From Megalopta genalis (lineage: Eukaryota > Arthropoda > Insecta > Hymenoptera > Halictidae): a stretch of 64,000 nt of DNA. The notes below the pieces were generated by a model. That model made no database searches. It was not told the origin of the DNA and saw nothing but the letters and a program-made list of their open reading frames with translations. The stretch spans positions 43,849 through 107,848 of the forward strand of contig NW_027477014.1 in the NCBI RefSeq assembly GCF_051020955.1. The letters run 5' to 3'. Shown here piece after piece: positions 13,593 to 27,903 of the stretch. The stretch's first letter is position 1; each line of letters opens with the position of its first letter. A program made the translations under genes and the position numbers.

Positions 13593-14961
13593 ATGCGAAA
13601 CATATGATTTACCTTCAAATTAAAAGGGAAGTAGAAGGCTTAGCTTCAAATCCATGCGAAACAAATGATTTAGCTTCAAACACTAGCGATATAAGTGATA
13701 TAGCATCAAATGCAGACGAAACGAGCGAGTTAGCTTCAAATCCATGCTAAACACTTGATTTAGCTGCAAATCAATGCGATGTAGAAGTTTTAGCTTCAAA
13801 TCAATGCGACACAAATGATTTTTCTCCAAATACTCGCGATACAAGTGATATAGCTTTAAACACAGGCGAAACAAGTTAAATTCAATTCCATGCGATACAC
13901 ATGATTTAGCTTCAAACAATTGGGATATAAGTGATATAGCATCAAATGCAGACGAATCAAACGAGTTAGCTTCAAAATCCATGCGATACACATGATTTAG
14001 CTGCAAATCAATGCGATGTAGATGGTTTAGCTTCAAATCCATGCGAAACAAATGATTTAGCATCAGATACTTGCGATATAACTGATATAGATTCAAATGC
14101 AGGAGAAACAAACGAGTTAGCTCCATATCCATGCGAAACATATGATTTAGCTTCAAATTAAAAGGGAAGTAGAAGGCTTAGCTTCAAATCCAAGCGAAAC
14201 ATATGATTTAGCTTCAGATACAAACGAGTTAGCTTCAAATCCATTCGAAACAAATGATTTAGCTTCAAACACTTTGGATAAAAGTGATATAGCTTCAAAT
14301 GCAGACGAAACATACGAGTTAGCTTGAAATCCATGCGAAACGCAGGTTTTAACTTCAAATCAATTCGAAGTAGAACGAATAGCTTGAAATCCATGCGAAA
14401 CAAATGGTATAGCTACAAATACTTGTGATATACGTTATGTAGATGTAACTGCGTGTGCAACAAACCAGTTAGCTTCATATCCAAGCGAAACACATGATTT
14501 AGCTTCAAATCAATGCGATGTAGAAGGATTAGCTTCAAATCCATGCGAAACAAATGATTTAGCTTCAACAATTGGGATATAAGTGATATAGCAGGAAATG
14601 CAGACGAATCAAACGGGGAAGCTTCAAAATCCGTGCGATACATATCATTTAACTTCAAATCGATACGAAGTAGAAGGCTTAGCTTCAAATCCATGCGAAA
14701 CAAATGATTTAGGTTCAGATACATGCGATACATTGATATTGCTTCAAATGCAGGCGAAACTAACGAGTTAGCTTCAAATCCAAGCGAAATACATGATTTA
14801 GCTTCAAATCGATGCGATGTAGAAGGGTAAACTTCAAATCTATACGAAACAAATGATTTAGCTTCAGATACTTGCGATATAAGTGATATAGCATCAAATG
14901 CAGGCGAAACGACCGAGTTAGCTTCAAATACATGCGAAACACATGATGTAGCTGCAAATCA
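13593..14961 (+). repeat. 1.37-kb tandem duplication, copy 1
   Basis: Shares rare units with the copy that follows directly: CATATGATTTACC, AAATTAAAAGGGAAG, TACTCGCGATACAAG, and GTAACTGCGTGTGCAAC. One-base differences from copy 2 (GATACAAACGAG against GATACAACGAG; CTTCAACAATTGG against CTTCAAACAATTGG) change the offset between 1,369 and 1,370. Confidence 0.85.
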
Positions 14962-16330
14962 ATGCGAAACATATGATTTACCTTCAAATTAAAAGGGAAG
15001 TAGAAGGCTTAGCTTCAAATCCATGCGAAACAAATGATTTAGCTTCAAACACTAGCGATATAAGTGATATAGCATCAAATGCAGACGAAACGAGCGAGTT
15101 AGCTTCAAATCCATGCTAAACACTTGATTTAGCTGCAAATCAATGCGATGTAGAAGTTTTTAGCTTCAAATCAATGCGACACAAATGATTTTTCTCCAAA
15201 TACTCGCGATACAAGTGATATAGCTTTAAACACAGGCGAAACAAGTTAAATTCAATTCCATGCGATACACATGATTTAGCTTCAAACAATTGGGATATAA
15301 GTGATATAGCATCAAATGCAGACGAATCAAACGAGTTAGCTTCAAAATCCATGCGATACACATGATTTAGCTGCATATCAATGCGATGTAGATGGTTTAG
15401 CTTCAAATCCATGCGAAACAAATGATTTAGCATCAGATACTTGTGATATAACTGATATAGATTCAAATGCAGGAGAAACAAACGAGTTAGCTCCATATCC
15501 ATGCGAAACATATGATTTAGCTTCAAATTAAAAGGGAAGTAGAAGGCTTAGCTTCAAATCCAAGCGAAACATATGATTTAGCTTCAGATACAACGAGTTA
15601 GCTTCAAATCCATTCGAAACAAATGATTTAGCTTCAAACACTTTGGATAAAAGTGATATAGCTTCAAATGCAGACGAAACATACGAGATAGCTTGAAATC
15701 CATGCGAAACGCAGGTTTTAACTTCAAATCAATTCGAAGTAGAACAAGTAGCTTGAAATCCATGCGAAACAAATGGTATAGCTACAAATACTTGTGATAT
15801 ACGTTATGTAGATGTAACTGCGTGTGCAACAAACCAGTTAGCTTCATATCCAAGCGAAACACATGATTTAGCTTCAAATCAATGCGATGTAGAAGGATTA
15901 GCTTCAAATCCATGCGAAACAAATGATTTAGCTTCAAACAATTGGGATATAAGTGATATAGCAGGAAATGCAGACGAATCAAACGGGGAAGCTTCAAAAT
16001 CCGTGCGATACATATCCATTTAACTTCAAATCGATACGAAGTAGAAGGCTTAGCTTCAAATCCATGCGAAACAAATGATTTAGGTTCAGATACATGCGAT
16101 ACATTGATATTGCTTCAAATGCAGGCGAAACTAACGAGTTAGCTTCAAATCCAAGCGAAATACATGATTTAGCTTCAAATCGATGCGATGTAGAAGGGTA
16201 AACTTCAAATCTATACGAAACAAATGATTTAGCTTCAGATACTTGCGATATAAGTGATATAGCATCAAATGCAGGCGAAACGACCGAGTTAGCTTCAAAT
16301 ACATGCGAAACACATGATTTAGCTGCAAAT
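14962..16330 (+). repeat. 1.37-kb tandem duplication, copy 2
   Basis: Begins inside a hybrid unit: the front half is a B unit (GCTGCAAATCAATGCGA) and the back half is the AAACATATGATTTACC end of the unit at 13,591. The switch falls in the shared ATGCGA core and the hybrid unit is still 30 bp, so the exchange was in register. It continues to about 16,330, where copy 1 had already switched. Confidence 0.8.
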
Positions 16331-17371
16331 CAATGCGATGTAGAAGGTATAGCTTCAAATCCAAGCGAAACACATGATTTAGCTTCAAATCAATGCGATG
16401 TAGAAGGTATAGATTCAAATCCAAGCGCAACACATGATTTAGCTTCAAATCAATGCGATGTAGAAGGTTAAACTTCAAATCTATACGAACCAAATGATTT
16501 AGCTTCAGATACTTGCGATATAAGTGATATAGCATCAAATGCATGCGAAACGACCGAGTTAGCTTCAAATCCATGCGAAACACATGATTTAGCTGCAAAT
16601 CAATGCGATGTAGAGGGTTTAGCTTCAAATCCATGCGAAACAAATGATTTAGCTTTAAATCCTTGCGAAGTAGATGGCTTAGCTTCAAATTCATGCGAAA
16701 CAAATGATTTAGCATCAGATACTTGCGATATAACTGATATAATTTCAAATGCAGGGGGAACAAACGAGTTAGCATCAAATCCATGCAAAACACATGATTT
16801 AGCTTCAAATCAATGCGATGTAGAAGGTTTAGCTTCAAATCCATGCGAAACAAATGATTTAGCATCAGATACTGGCGATATAACTGATATAGCTTCAAAT
16901 GCAGGGGAAACAAACGAGTTAGCATCAAATCCATGCAAATCACATGATTTAGCTGCAAATCAATGCGATGTAGATGGTTTAGCTTCAAATCCATGCGAAA
17001 CAAATGATTTAGCATCAGATACTTGCGATATAACTGATATAATTTCAAATGCAGTGGGAACAAACGAGTTAGCATCAAATCCATGCAAAACACATGATTT
17101 AGCTTCAAATCAATGCGATGTAGAAGGTTTAGCTTCAAATCCATGCGAAACAAATGATTTAGCATCAGATACTGGCGATATAACTGATATAGCTTCAAAT
17201 GCAGGGGAAACAAACGAGTTAGCGTCAAATCCATGCAAATCACATGATTTAGCTGCAAATCAATGCGATGTAGATGTTTTAGCTTCAAATCCATGCGAAA
17301 CAAATGATTTAGCTTCAAGCACTTGTGATATAAGTGATATAGCTGCAAATGCAGACGAATCAAACGGGGTA
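16270..17371 (+). repeat. Duplicated segment, copy 2 (offset 4,299 then 4,089 bp)
   Basis: Matches 11,971-13,285 with GCGAAGTAGATGGC once (near 16,665) instead of twice. The join is seamless at the unit level near 17,040, as expected from an in-register unequal exchange. The match ends at GGGGTAGCTTAAAAATCC near 17,367-17,384, after which this copy reads CATGCTATAAATATC where the other has CATGCGATACATATC. Confidence 0.8.
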
Positions 17372-17390
17372 GCTTAAAAATCCATGCTAT

Positions 17391-19030
17391 AAATATCATT
17401 AAGCTTCAAATCGATACGATGTAGAAGGTTTAGCTTCAAATCCATGCGAAAGAAATGATTTACCTACAAACACTTGGGATATAAGTGATATAGCAGGAAA
17501 TGCAGACGAATCAAACGGGGAAGCTCCAAAATCCATGCGATACATATCATTTAACTTCAAATCGATACGAAGTAGAAGGCTTAGCTTCAACTCCATGCGA
17601 AACAAATGATTTAGGTTCAGATACTTGCGATACATTGATATTGCTTCAGATGCAGGCGAAACTAACGAGTTAGCTTCAAATCCAAGCGAAATACATGATT
17701 TAGCTTCAAATCGATGCGATGTAGAAGGGTAAACTTCAAATCTATACGAAACAAATGATTTAGCTTCAGATACTTGCGATATAAGTGATATAGCATCAAA
17801 TGCAGGCGAAACGACCGAGTTAGCTTCAAATACATGCGAAACACATGATTTAGCTGCAAATCAATGCGATGTACAAGGTTTAGCTTCAAATCCAAGCGAA
17901 ACAAATTATTTAGCTTCAAACACTTGGGGTATAAGTGATATAGCTTCAAATGCAGGCGAAACAAACGAGTTAGCTTCAAATCCATGCGAATCACACGATT
18001 TAGCTTCAAAACAATGCGATTTAGAAGGTTTAACTTCAAATCCAGGCGAAACAAATAATTTACTTTCAAATGCCTGGGATATAAGTGATATTGCTTCAAA
18101 TTCAGACGAAACAGACGAGTTAGCTTCAAATCCATGCGAAACACATGATTTAGCTTCAAATCAATTCGATGTAGAAGGATTAGCTTTAAATCCATGCGAT
18201 ACAATTGTTTTAGCATCAGATACATGCGATATAAGTGATATGGATTCAAATGCAGGAGAAACGAACGAGTTAGCTTCAAATCCATGCGAAACACATGATT
18301 TAGCTGCAAATCAATGCGATGTAGAAGGTTTAGCTTCAAATCCATGCGAAACAAATGATTTATCTACAAACACTTGGGATATAAGTGATATAGCAGGAAA
18401 TGCAAACGAATCAAACGGGAAAGCTCCAAAATCCTTGCGATACCTATCATTTAACTTCAAATCGATATGAAGTAGAAGACTTAGCTTTAAATCCATGCGA
18501 AACAAATGATTTAGGTTCAGATACTTGCGATACATTGATATTGCTTCAAATGCAGGCGAAACTAACGAGTTAGCTTCAAATCCATGCGAAACACATGATT
18601 TAGCTTCAAACACTTGGGATATAAGTGATATAGCTTCAAATGCAGACGAAATAAACGAGTTAGCTTCAAAGCCAAGCGAATCACATGACTTAGCTTCAAA
18701 TCGAAGCGATGTAGAAGGTATAGCTTCAAATCCAAGAGAAACACATGATTTAGGTTCAAATCAATGCGATGTAGAAGGTATAGCTTCAAATCCAAGCGAA
18801 ACACATGATTTCGCTTCAAATGATTGCGATATAGAAGGTTTAGCTTCAAATCCATGCGAAACAAATGATTTAGCTTCAAAAACTTGTGATATAAGTGATA
18901 TAGCTGCAAATGCAGACGATTCAAACGGGGTAGCTTCAAAAGCCATGCGATACACATCATTACCTTTAAATCCATGCGAAATAGAAGGCTTAGCTTCAAA
19001 TCCATGCGATGTAGAGTGTTTAGCTTCAAA
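17391..19030 (+). repeat. Array block 5, dialect Q with two frame-shift cassettes 900 bp apart
   Basis: The GCAGGAAATG cassette lies at 17,493 and 18,393, exactly 900 bp (30 units) apart, each followed by a 31-bp CTTCAAAATCC unit and a 29-bp GATACATTGATATTGC unit. Toward 18,840-19,030 the units become those of dialect P (AAAGCCATGCGATAC, GAGTTTAAATTTC), marking the junction with the central region. No gene is supported. Confidence 0.8.
17490..17660 (+). repeat. Compensated +1/-1 frame-shift cassette (representative)
   Basis: A 31-bp unit with CTCCAAAATCC (an extra A) is followed by two 30-bp units and then a 29-bp unit, GATACATTGATATTGC, instead of GATATAAGTGATATAGC. The cassette is therefore a whole 150 bp, and the plus frame is lost and then regained. 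Cassettes with the same E-unit marker GCAGGAAATG occur near 4,988, 14,591, 15,961, 17,493, 18,393, 59,093 and 63,147. Confidence 0.8.
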
Positions 19031-21509
19031 TCCATGCGAAACAAATGAGTTTAAATTTCAAATCAATACGATGTAGATGGTTTAGCTTCAAATCCATGCG
19101 AATCAAATGATTTAGCTTCAGATACTTGCGATATAAGTGATATAGCATCAAATGCAGGCGAAACGAACGAGTTAGCATGAAATCCAAGCAAAACACATGA
19201 TTTATCTTCAAATCTATGCGCTGTAGAAGGATAAGCTTCAAATCCAAGCGAAACACATGATTTAACTTCAAACCAATGCTATGTAGAAGGTTTAGCTTCA
19301 AATCCATGCGAAACAAATGATTTAGCTTTAGATACTTGGGATATAAGTGATATAGCTTCAAATGCAGACGAAGCAAACGAGTTAGCTTTAATTCCAAGCA
19401 AAACACATTATTAAGCTTCAAATCAATGCTATGTAGAAGGTTTAACTTCAAATCCAGGCGACACAAATGATTTAGATTTAGATACTTGCGATATAAGTGA
19501 TATAGCTAAAATTGTAGAGGAAACAAACGAGTTAGCTTCAAATTCAGGCAAAACACATGATTTCGCTTCAAATGAATGCGATATAGAAGGTTTAGCTTCG
19601 AATCCATGCGAAACAAATGATTTAGCTTCAAACACTTGTGATATAAGTGATATAGCTCCAAATGCAGACGATTCAAAGGGGGTAGTTTCAAAAGCCATGC
19701 GATACATATCATTTTGCTTCAAATCAATGCGATGTAGAAGGTCTAGCTTCAAATCCATGGGAAACAAATGATTTAGCATCAAACACTTGGGGTATAAGTG
19801 ATATAGCTTCAAATGCAGACGAATCAAACGAGTTAGCTTCAAAATCCATGCGATACACGTCATTTATCTTTAAATCCATGCGAAATAGAATGCGTAGATT
19901 CAAATCCATGCGAAACAAATGATTTAGGTTCAGATACTTGCGATATAAGTGATATAGCTTGAAATGCAGACGAATCAAATGGGATAGCTTCAAAATCCAT
20001 GCGATACATATCATTTAGCTTTAAATCGATATGATGTAGAAGGTGTAGCTTCAAATCCATGCGAAACAAATGATTTAGCTTCAAACGCTTGCGATATAAG
20101 TGATATAGCATCAAATGCAGGCGAAACGACCGAGTTAGATTCAAATCCATGCAAAACACATGATTTAGTTAACAAATCAAAGCGATGTAGAAGGTATAGC
20201 TACAAATCCAAGCGAAACACATGATTTAGCTTCAAATGAATGCGGTATAGAAGGTTTAGCTTCAAATCCAAGCGAATCACATGATTTATCTACAAATCAA
20301 TACGATGTAGAAGTTTTAGCTTCAAATTCATGCGATACAAATGATTTAGCATCAGATACTTGCGATATAACTGATATAGCTTCAAATGCAGGGGAAACAA
20401 ACGAGTTAGCATAAAATCCATGCAAAACACATGATTTAGCTTCAAATCAATGCGATGTAGAAGGTTTAGATTCAAATCCATGCGAAACAAATGATTCAGT
20501 TTCAAACACTTGTAATATAAGTGATATAGCTGCAAATGCAGACGAATCAAACGGGATAGCTTCAAAATCCATGCGATACATATCATTTAGCTTCAAATCG
20601 ATACGATGTAGAAGGTTTAGCTTCAAATCCATGCGAAACAAATGATTTAGCTTCAAACACTTGTGATATAAGTGATATAGCTGCAAATGCAGACGATTCA
20701 AACGGGGTAGCTTCAAAAGCCATGCGATACACATCATTACCTTTAAATCCATGCGAAATAGAAGGCTTAGCTTCAAATCCATGCGATGTAGAGTGTTTAG
20801 CTTCAAATCCATGCGAAACAAATGAGTTTAAATTTCAAATCAATACGATGTAGAAGGTTTAGCTTCAAATCCATGCGAATCAAATGATTTAGATTCAGAT
20901 ACTTGCGATATAAGTGATATAGCATCAAATGCAGGCGAAACGAACGAGTTAGCATGAAATCCAAGCAAAACACATGATTTATCTTCAAATCTATGCGCTG
21001 TAGAAGGATAAGCTTCAAATCCAAGCAAAACACATGATTTAACATCAAACCAATGCTATGTAGAAGGTTTAGCTTCAAATCCATGCGAAACAAATGATTT
21101 AGCTTTAGATACTTGGGATATAAGTGATATAGCTTCAAATGCAGACGAAGCAAACGAGTTAGCTTTAATTCCAAGCAAAACACATTATTAAGCTTCAAAT
21201 CAATGCTATGTAGAAGGTTTAACTTCAAATCCAGGCGACACAAATGATTTAGCTTTAGATACTTGCGATATAAGTGATATAGCTAAAATTGTAGAGGAAA
21301 CAAACGAGTTAGCTTCAAATTCAGGCAAAACACATGATTTCGCTTCAAATGAATGCGATATAGAAGGTTTAGCTTCAAATCCATGCGAAACAAATGATTT
21401 AGCTTCAAACACTTGTGATATAAGTGATATAGCTGTAAATGCAGGCGATTCAAACGGGGTAGTTTCAAAAGCCATGCGATACATATCATTTTGCTTCAAA
21501 TCAATGCGA

Positions 21510-24500
21510 TGTAGAAGGTCTAGCTTCAAATCCATGGGAAACAAATGATTTAGCATCAAACACTTGGGGTATAAGTGATATAGCTTCAAATGCAGACGAA
21601 TCAAACGAGTTAGCTTCAAAATCCATGCGATACACATCATTTATCTTTAAATCCATGCGAAATAGAATGCGTAGATTCAAATCCATGCGAAACAAATGAT
21701 TTAGGTTCAGATACTTGCGATATAAGTGATATAGCTTCAAATGCAGACGAAGCAAACGAGTTAGCTTTAATTCCAAGCAAAACACATTATTAAGCTTCAA
21801 ATCAATGCTATGTAGAAGGTTTAACTTCAAATCCAGGCGACACAAATGATTTAGATTTAGATACTTGCGATTTAAGTGATATAGCTAAAATTGTAGAGGA
21901 AACAAACGAGTTAGCTTCAAATTCAGGCAAAACACATGATTTCGCTTCAAATGAATGCGATATAGAAGGTTTAGCTTCGAATCCATGCGAAACAAATGAT
22001 TTAGCTTCAAACACTTGCGATATAAGTGATATAGCTGCAAATGCAGACGATTCAAAGGGGGTAGTTTCAAAAGCCATGCGATACATATCATTTTGCTTCA
22101 AATCAATGCGATGTAGAAGGTCTAGCTTCAAATCCATGGGAAACAAATGATTTAGCATCAAACACTTGGGGTATAAGTGATATAGCTTCAAATGCAGACG
22201 AATCAAACGAGTTAGCTTCAAAATCCATGCGATACACGTCATTTATCTTTAAATCCATGCGAAATAGAATGCGTAGATTCAAATCCATGCGAAACAAATG
22301 ATTTAGGTTCAGATACTTGCGATATAAGTGATATAGCTTCAAATGCAGACGAATCAAATGGGATAGCTTCAAAATCCATGCGATACATATCATTTAGCTT
22401 TAAATCGATATGATGTAGAAGGTGTAGCTTCAAATCCATGCGAAACAAATGATTTAGCTTCAAACGCTTGCGATATAAGTGATATAGCATCAAATGCAGG
22501 CGAAACGACCGAGTTAGATTCAAATCCATGCAAAACACATGATTTAGTTAACAAATCAAAGCGATGTAGAAGGTATAGCTACAAATCCAAGCGAAACACA
22601 TGATTTAGCTTCAAATGAATGCGATATAGAAGGTTTAGCTTCAAATCCAAGCGAATCACATGATTTATCTACAAATCAATACGATGTAGAAGTTTTAGCT
22701 TCAAATTCATGCGATACAAATGATTTAGCATCAGATACTTGCGATATAACTGATATAGCTTCAAATGCAGGGGAAACAAACGAGTTAGCATAAAATCCAT
22801 GCAAAACACATGATTTAGCTTCAAATCAATGCGATGTAGAAGGTTTAGATTCAAATCCATGCGAAACAAATGATTCAGTTTCAAACACTTGTAATATAAG
22901 TGATATAGCTGCAAATGCAGACGAATCAAACGGGATAGCTTCAAAATCCATGCGATACATATCATTTAGCTTCAAATCGATACGATGTAGAAGGTTTAGC
23001 TTCAAATCCATGCGAAACAAATGATTTAGCTTCAAACACTTGTGATATAAGTGATATAGCTGCAAATGCAGACGATTCAAACGGGGTAGCTTCAAAAGCC
23101 ATGCGATACACATCATTACCTTTAAATCCATGCGAAATAGAAGGCTTAGCTTCAAATCCATGCGATGTAGAGTGTTTAGCTTCAAATCCATGCGAAACAA
23201 ATGAGTTTAAATTTCAAATCAATACGATGTAGAAGGTTTAGCTTCAAATCCATGCGAATCAAATGATTTAGATTCAGATACTTGCGATATAAGTGATATA
23301 GCATCAAATGCAGGCGAAACGAACGAGTTAGCATGAAATCCAAGCAAAACACATGATTTATCTTCAAATCTATGCGCTGTAGAAGGATAAGCTTCAAATC
23401 CAAGCAAAACACATGATTTAACTTCAAACCAATGCTATGTAGAAGGTTTAGCTTCAAATCCATGCGAAACAAATGATTTAGCTTTAGATACTTGGGATAT
23501 AAGTGATATAGCTTCAAATGCAGACGAAGCAAACGAGTTAGCTTTAATTCCAAGCAAAACACATTATTAAGCTTCAAATCAATGCTATGTAGAAGGTTTA
23601 ACTTCAAATCCAGGCGACACAAATGATTTAGCTTTAGATACTTGCGATATAAGTGATATAGCTAAAATTGTAGAGGAAACAAACGAGTTAGCTTCAAATT
23701 CAGGCAAAACACATGATTTCGCTTCAAATGAATGCGATATAGAAGGTTTAGCTTCAAATCCATGCGAAACAAATGATTTAGCTTCAAACACTTGTGATAT
23801 AAGTGATATAGCTATAAATGCAGACGATTCAAACGGGGTAGTTTCAAAAGCCATGCGATACATATCATTTTGCTTCAAATCAATGCGATGTAGAAGGTCT
23901 AGCTTCAAATCCATGGTAAACAAATGATTTAGCATCAAACACTTGGGGTATAAGTGATATAGCTTCAAATGCAGACGAATCAAACGAGTTAGCTTCAAAA
24001 TCCATGCGATACACATCATTTATCTTCAAATCCATGCGAAACACATAATTTATCTTCAAATCAATGCGATGTAGAAGGTTTAGCTTCAAATCCATGCGAA
24101 ACAAATGATTTAGCTTCAAACACTTGTGATATACGTGATATAGCTGCAAATGCAGACGAATCAAATGGGATAGCTTCAAAATCCATGCGATACATATCAT
24201 TTAGCTTTAAATCGATATGATGTAGAAGGTGTAGCTTCAAATCCATGCGAAACAAATGATTTAGCTTCAAACGCTTGCGATATAAGTGATATAGCATCAA
24301 ATGCAGGCGAAACGACCGAGTTAGATTCAAATCCATGCAAAACACATGATTTAGCTAACAAATCAAAGCGATGTAGAAGGTATAGCTACAAATCCAAGCG
24401 AAACACATTATTTAGCTTCAAATGAATGCGATATAGAAGGTTTAGCTTCAAATCCATGCGAATCACATGATTTATCTACAAATCAATGCGATGTAGAAGG

Positions 24501-24620
24501 TTTAGCTTCAAATTCATGCGATACAAATGATTTAGCATCAGATACTTGCGATATAACTGATATAGCTTCAAATGCAGGGGAAACAAACGAGTTAGCATAA
24601 AATCCATGCAAAACTCATGA
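21510..24620 (+). repeat. 3.1-kb duplicated segment, copy 1 (offset 3,283 bp)
   Basis: Matches 24,793-27,903 almost base for base. The only difference I noticed is ACTTGCGATATAAG near 22,014 against ACTTGTGATATAAG in the other copy, a C-to-T change in the CpG of the unit. The match ends near 24,622, where this copy has TTTCGCTTCAAATGAATG and the other has TTTAGCTTCAAATCAATG. Confidence 0.85.
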
Positions 24621-24792
24621 TTTCGCTTCAAATGAATGCGATATAGAAGGTTTAGCTTCAAATCCATGCGAAACAAATGATTTAGCTTCAAACACTTGTA
24701 ATATAAGTGATATAGCTGCAAATGCAGACGAATCAAACGGGATAGCTTCAAAATCCATGCGATACATATCATTTAGCTTCAAATCGATACGA

Positions 24793-27700
24793 TGTAGAAG
24801 GTCTAGCTTCAAATCCATGGGAAACAAATGATTTAGCATCAAACACTTGGGGTATAAGTGATATAGCTTCAAATGCAGACGAATCAAACGAGTTAGCTTC
24901 AAAATCCATGCGATACACATCATTTATCTTTAAATCCATGCGAAATAGAATGCGTAGATTCAAATCCATGCGAAACAAATGATTTAGGTTCAGATACTTG
25001 CGATATAAGTGATATAGCTTCAAATGCAGACGAAGCAAACGAGTTAGCTTTAATTCCAAGCAAAACACATTATTAAGCTTCAAATCAATGCTATGTAGAA
25101 GGTTTAACTTCAAATCCAGGCGACACAAATGATTTAGATTTAGATACTTGCGATTTAAGTGATATAGCTAAAATTGTAGAGGAAACAAACGAGTTAGCTT
25201 CAAATTCAGGCAAAACACATGATTTCGCTTCAAATGAATGCGATATAGAAGGTTTAGCTTCGAATCCATGCGAAACAAATGATTTAGCTTCAAACACTTG
25301 TGATATAAGTGATATAGCTGCAAATGCAGACGATTCAAAGGGGGTAGTTTCAAAAGCCATGCGATACATATCATTTTGCTTCAAATCAATGCGATGTAGA
25401 AGGTCTAGCTTCAAATCCATGGGAAACAAATGATTTAGCATCAAACACTTGGGGTATAAGTGATATAGCTTCAAATGCAGACGAATCAAACGAGTTAGCT
25501 TCAAAATCCATGCGATACACGTCATTTATCTTTAAATCCATGCGAAATAGAATGCGTAGATTCAAATCCATGCGAAACAAATGATTTAGGTTCAGATACT
25601 TGCGATATAAGTGATATAGCTTCAAATGCAGACGAATCAAATGGGATAGCTTCAAAATCCATGCGATACATATCATTTAGCTTTAAATCGATATGATGTA
25701 GAAGGTGTAGCTTCAAATCCATGCGAAACAAATGATTTAGCTTCAAACGCTTGCGATATAAGTGATATAGCATCAAATGCAGGCGAAACGACCGAGTTAG
25801 ATTCAAATCCATGCAAAACACATGATTTAGTTAACAAATCAAAGCGATGTAGAAGGTATAGCTACAAATCCAAGCGAAACACATGATTTAGCTTCAAATG
25901 AATGCGATATAGAAGGTTTAGCTTCAAATCCAAGCGAATCACATGATTTATCTACAAATCAATACGATGTAGAAGTTTTAGCTTCAAATTCATGCGATAC
26001 AAATGATTTAGCATCAGATACTTGCGATATAACTGATATAGCTTCAAATGCAGGGGAAACAAACGAGTTAGCATAAAATCCATGCAAAACACATGATTTA
26101 GCTTCAAATCAATGCGATGTAGAAGGTTTAGATTCAAATCCATGCGAAACAAATGATTCAGTTTCAAACACTTGTAATATAAGTGATATAGCTGCAAATG
26201 CAGACGAATCAAACGGGATAGCTTCAAAATCCATGCGATACATATCATTTAGCTTCAAATCGATACGATGTAGAAGGTTTAGCTTCAAATCCATGCGAAA
26301 CAAATGATTTAGCTTCAAACACTTGTGATATAAGTGATATAGCTGCAAATGCAGACGATTCAAACGGGGTAGCTTCAAAAGCCATGCGATACACATCATT
26401 ACCTTTAAATCCATGCGAAATAGAAGGCTTAGCTTCAAATCCATGCGATGTAGAGTGTTTAGCTTCAAATCCATGCGAAACAAATGAGTTTAAATTTCAA
26501 ATCAATACGATGTAGAAGGTTTAGCTTCAAATCCATGCGAATCAAATGATTTAGATTCAGATACTTGCGATATAAGTGATATAGCATCAAATGCAGGCGA
26601 AACGAACGAGTTAGCATGAAATCCAAGCAAAACACATGATTTATCTTCAAATCTATGCGCTGTAGAAGGATAAGCTTCAAATCCAAGCAAAACACATGAT
26701 TTAACTTCAAACCAATGCTATGTAGAAGGTTTAGCTTCAAATCCATGCGAAACAAATGATTTAGCTTTAGATACTTGGGATATAAGTGATATAGCTTCAA
26801 ATGCAGACGAAGCAAACGAGTTAGCTTTAATTCCAAGCAAAACACATTATTAAGCTTCAAATCAATGCTATGTAGAAGGTTTAACTTCAAATCCAGGCGA
26901 CACAAATGATTTAGCTTTAGATACTTGCGATATAAGTGATATAGCTAAAATTGTAGAGGAAACAAACGAGTTAGCTTCAAATTCAGGCAAAACACATGAT
27001 TTCGCTTCAAATGAATGCGATATAGAAGGTTTAGCTTCAAATCCATGCGAAACAAATGATTTAGCTTCAAACACTTGTGATATAAGTGATATAGCTATAA
27101 ATGCAGACGATTCAAACGGGGTAGTTTCAAAAGCCATGCGATACATATCATTTTGCTTCAAATCAATGCGATGTAGAAGGTCTAGCTTCAAATCCATGGT
27201 AAACAAATGATTTAGCATCAAACACTTGGGGTATAAGTGATATAGCTTCAAATGCAGACGAATCAAACGAGTTAGCTTCAAAATCCATGCGATACACATC
27301 ATTTATCTTCAAATCCATGCGAAACACATAATTTATCTTCAAATCAATGCGATGTAGAAGGTTTAGCTTCAAATCCATGCGAAACAAATGATTTAGCTTC
27401 AAACACTTGTGATATACGTGATATAGCTGCAAATGCAGACGAATCAAATGGGATAGCTTCAAAATCCATGCGATACATATCATTTAGCTTTAAATCGATA
27501 TGATGTAGAAGGTGTAGCTTCAAATCCATGCGAAACAAATGATTTAGCTTCAAACGCTTGCGATATAAGTGATATAGCATCAAATGCAGGCGAAACGACC
27601 GAGTTAGATTCAAATCCATGCAAAACACATGATTTAGCTAACAAATCAAAGCGATGTAGAAGGTATAGCTACAAATCCAAGCGAAACACATTATTTAGCT

Positions 27701-27903
27701 TCAAATGAATGCGATATAGAAGGTTTAGCTTCAAATCCATGCGAATCACATGATTTATCTACAAATCAATGCGATGTAGAAGGTTTAGCTTCAAATTCAT
27801 GCGATACAAATGATTTAGCATCAGATACTTGCGATATAACTGATATAGCTTCAAATGCAGGGGAAACAAACGAGTTAGCATAAAATCCATGCAAAACTCA
27901 TGA
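24793..27903 (+). repeat. 3.1-kb duplicated segment, copy 2 (offset 3,283 bp)
   Basis: Second copy of 21,510-24,620, starting at the GGTCTAGCTTCAAATCC unit. Only about 170 bp separates the two copies. The near identity implies a recent event relative to the divergence between neighbouring pentamers. Confidence 0.85.

Larger units (their letters stand above)
11971..17390 (+). repeat. Array block 4, dialect Q with 4,299-bp offset copy and nested 1,370-bp tandem pair
   Basis: About 11,971-13,285 recurs at about 16,270-17,371, initially at an offset of 4,299. After a 210-bp loss in the second copy (12,740-12,950 in the first) the offset is 4,089. Between these copies lies a direct pair, 13,593-14,961 and 14,962 onward, offset about 1,370. 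The pair shares the most divergent units of the window: AAATTAAAAGGGAAG (13,617; 14,156; 14,988; 15,526) and GTAACTGCGTGTGCAAC (14,445; 15,814). No gene is supported. Confidence 0.85.

Noticed and set aside
14431..14470. Possible foreign insertion around GTAACTGCGTGTGCAAC
   Set aside because: Aligned to the unit it still has the GCGTG/GCGA core position and 30-bp spacing, so it is a strongly diverged D-E pair, duplicated near 15,814.
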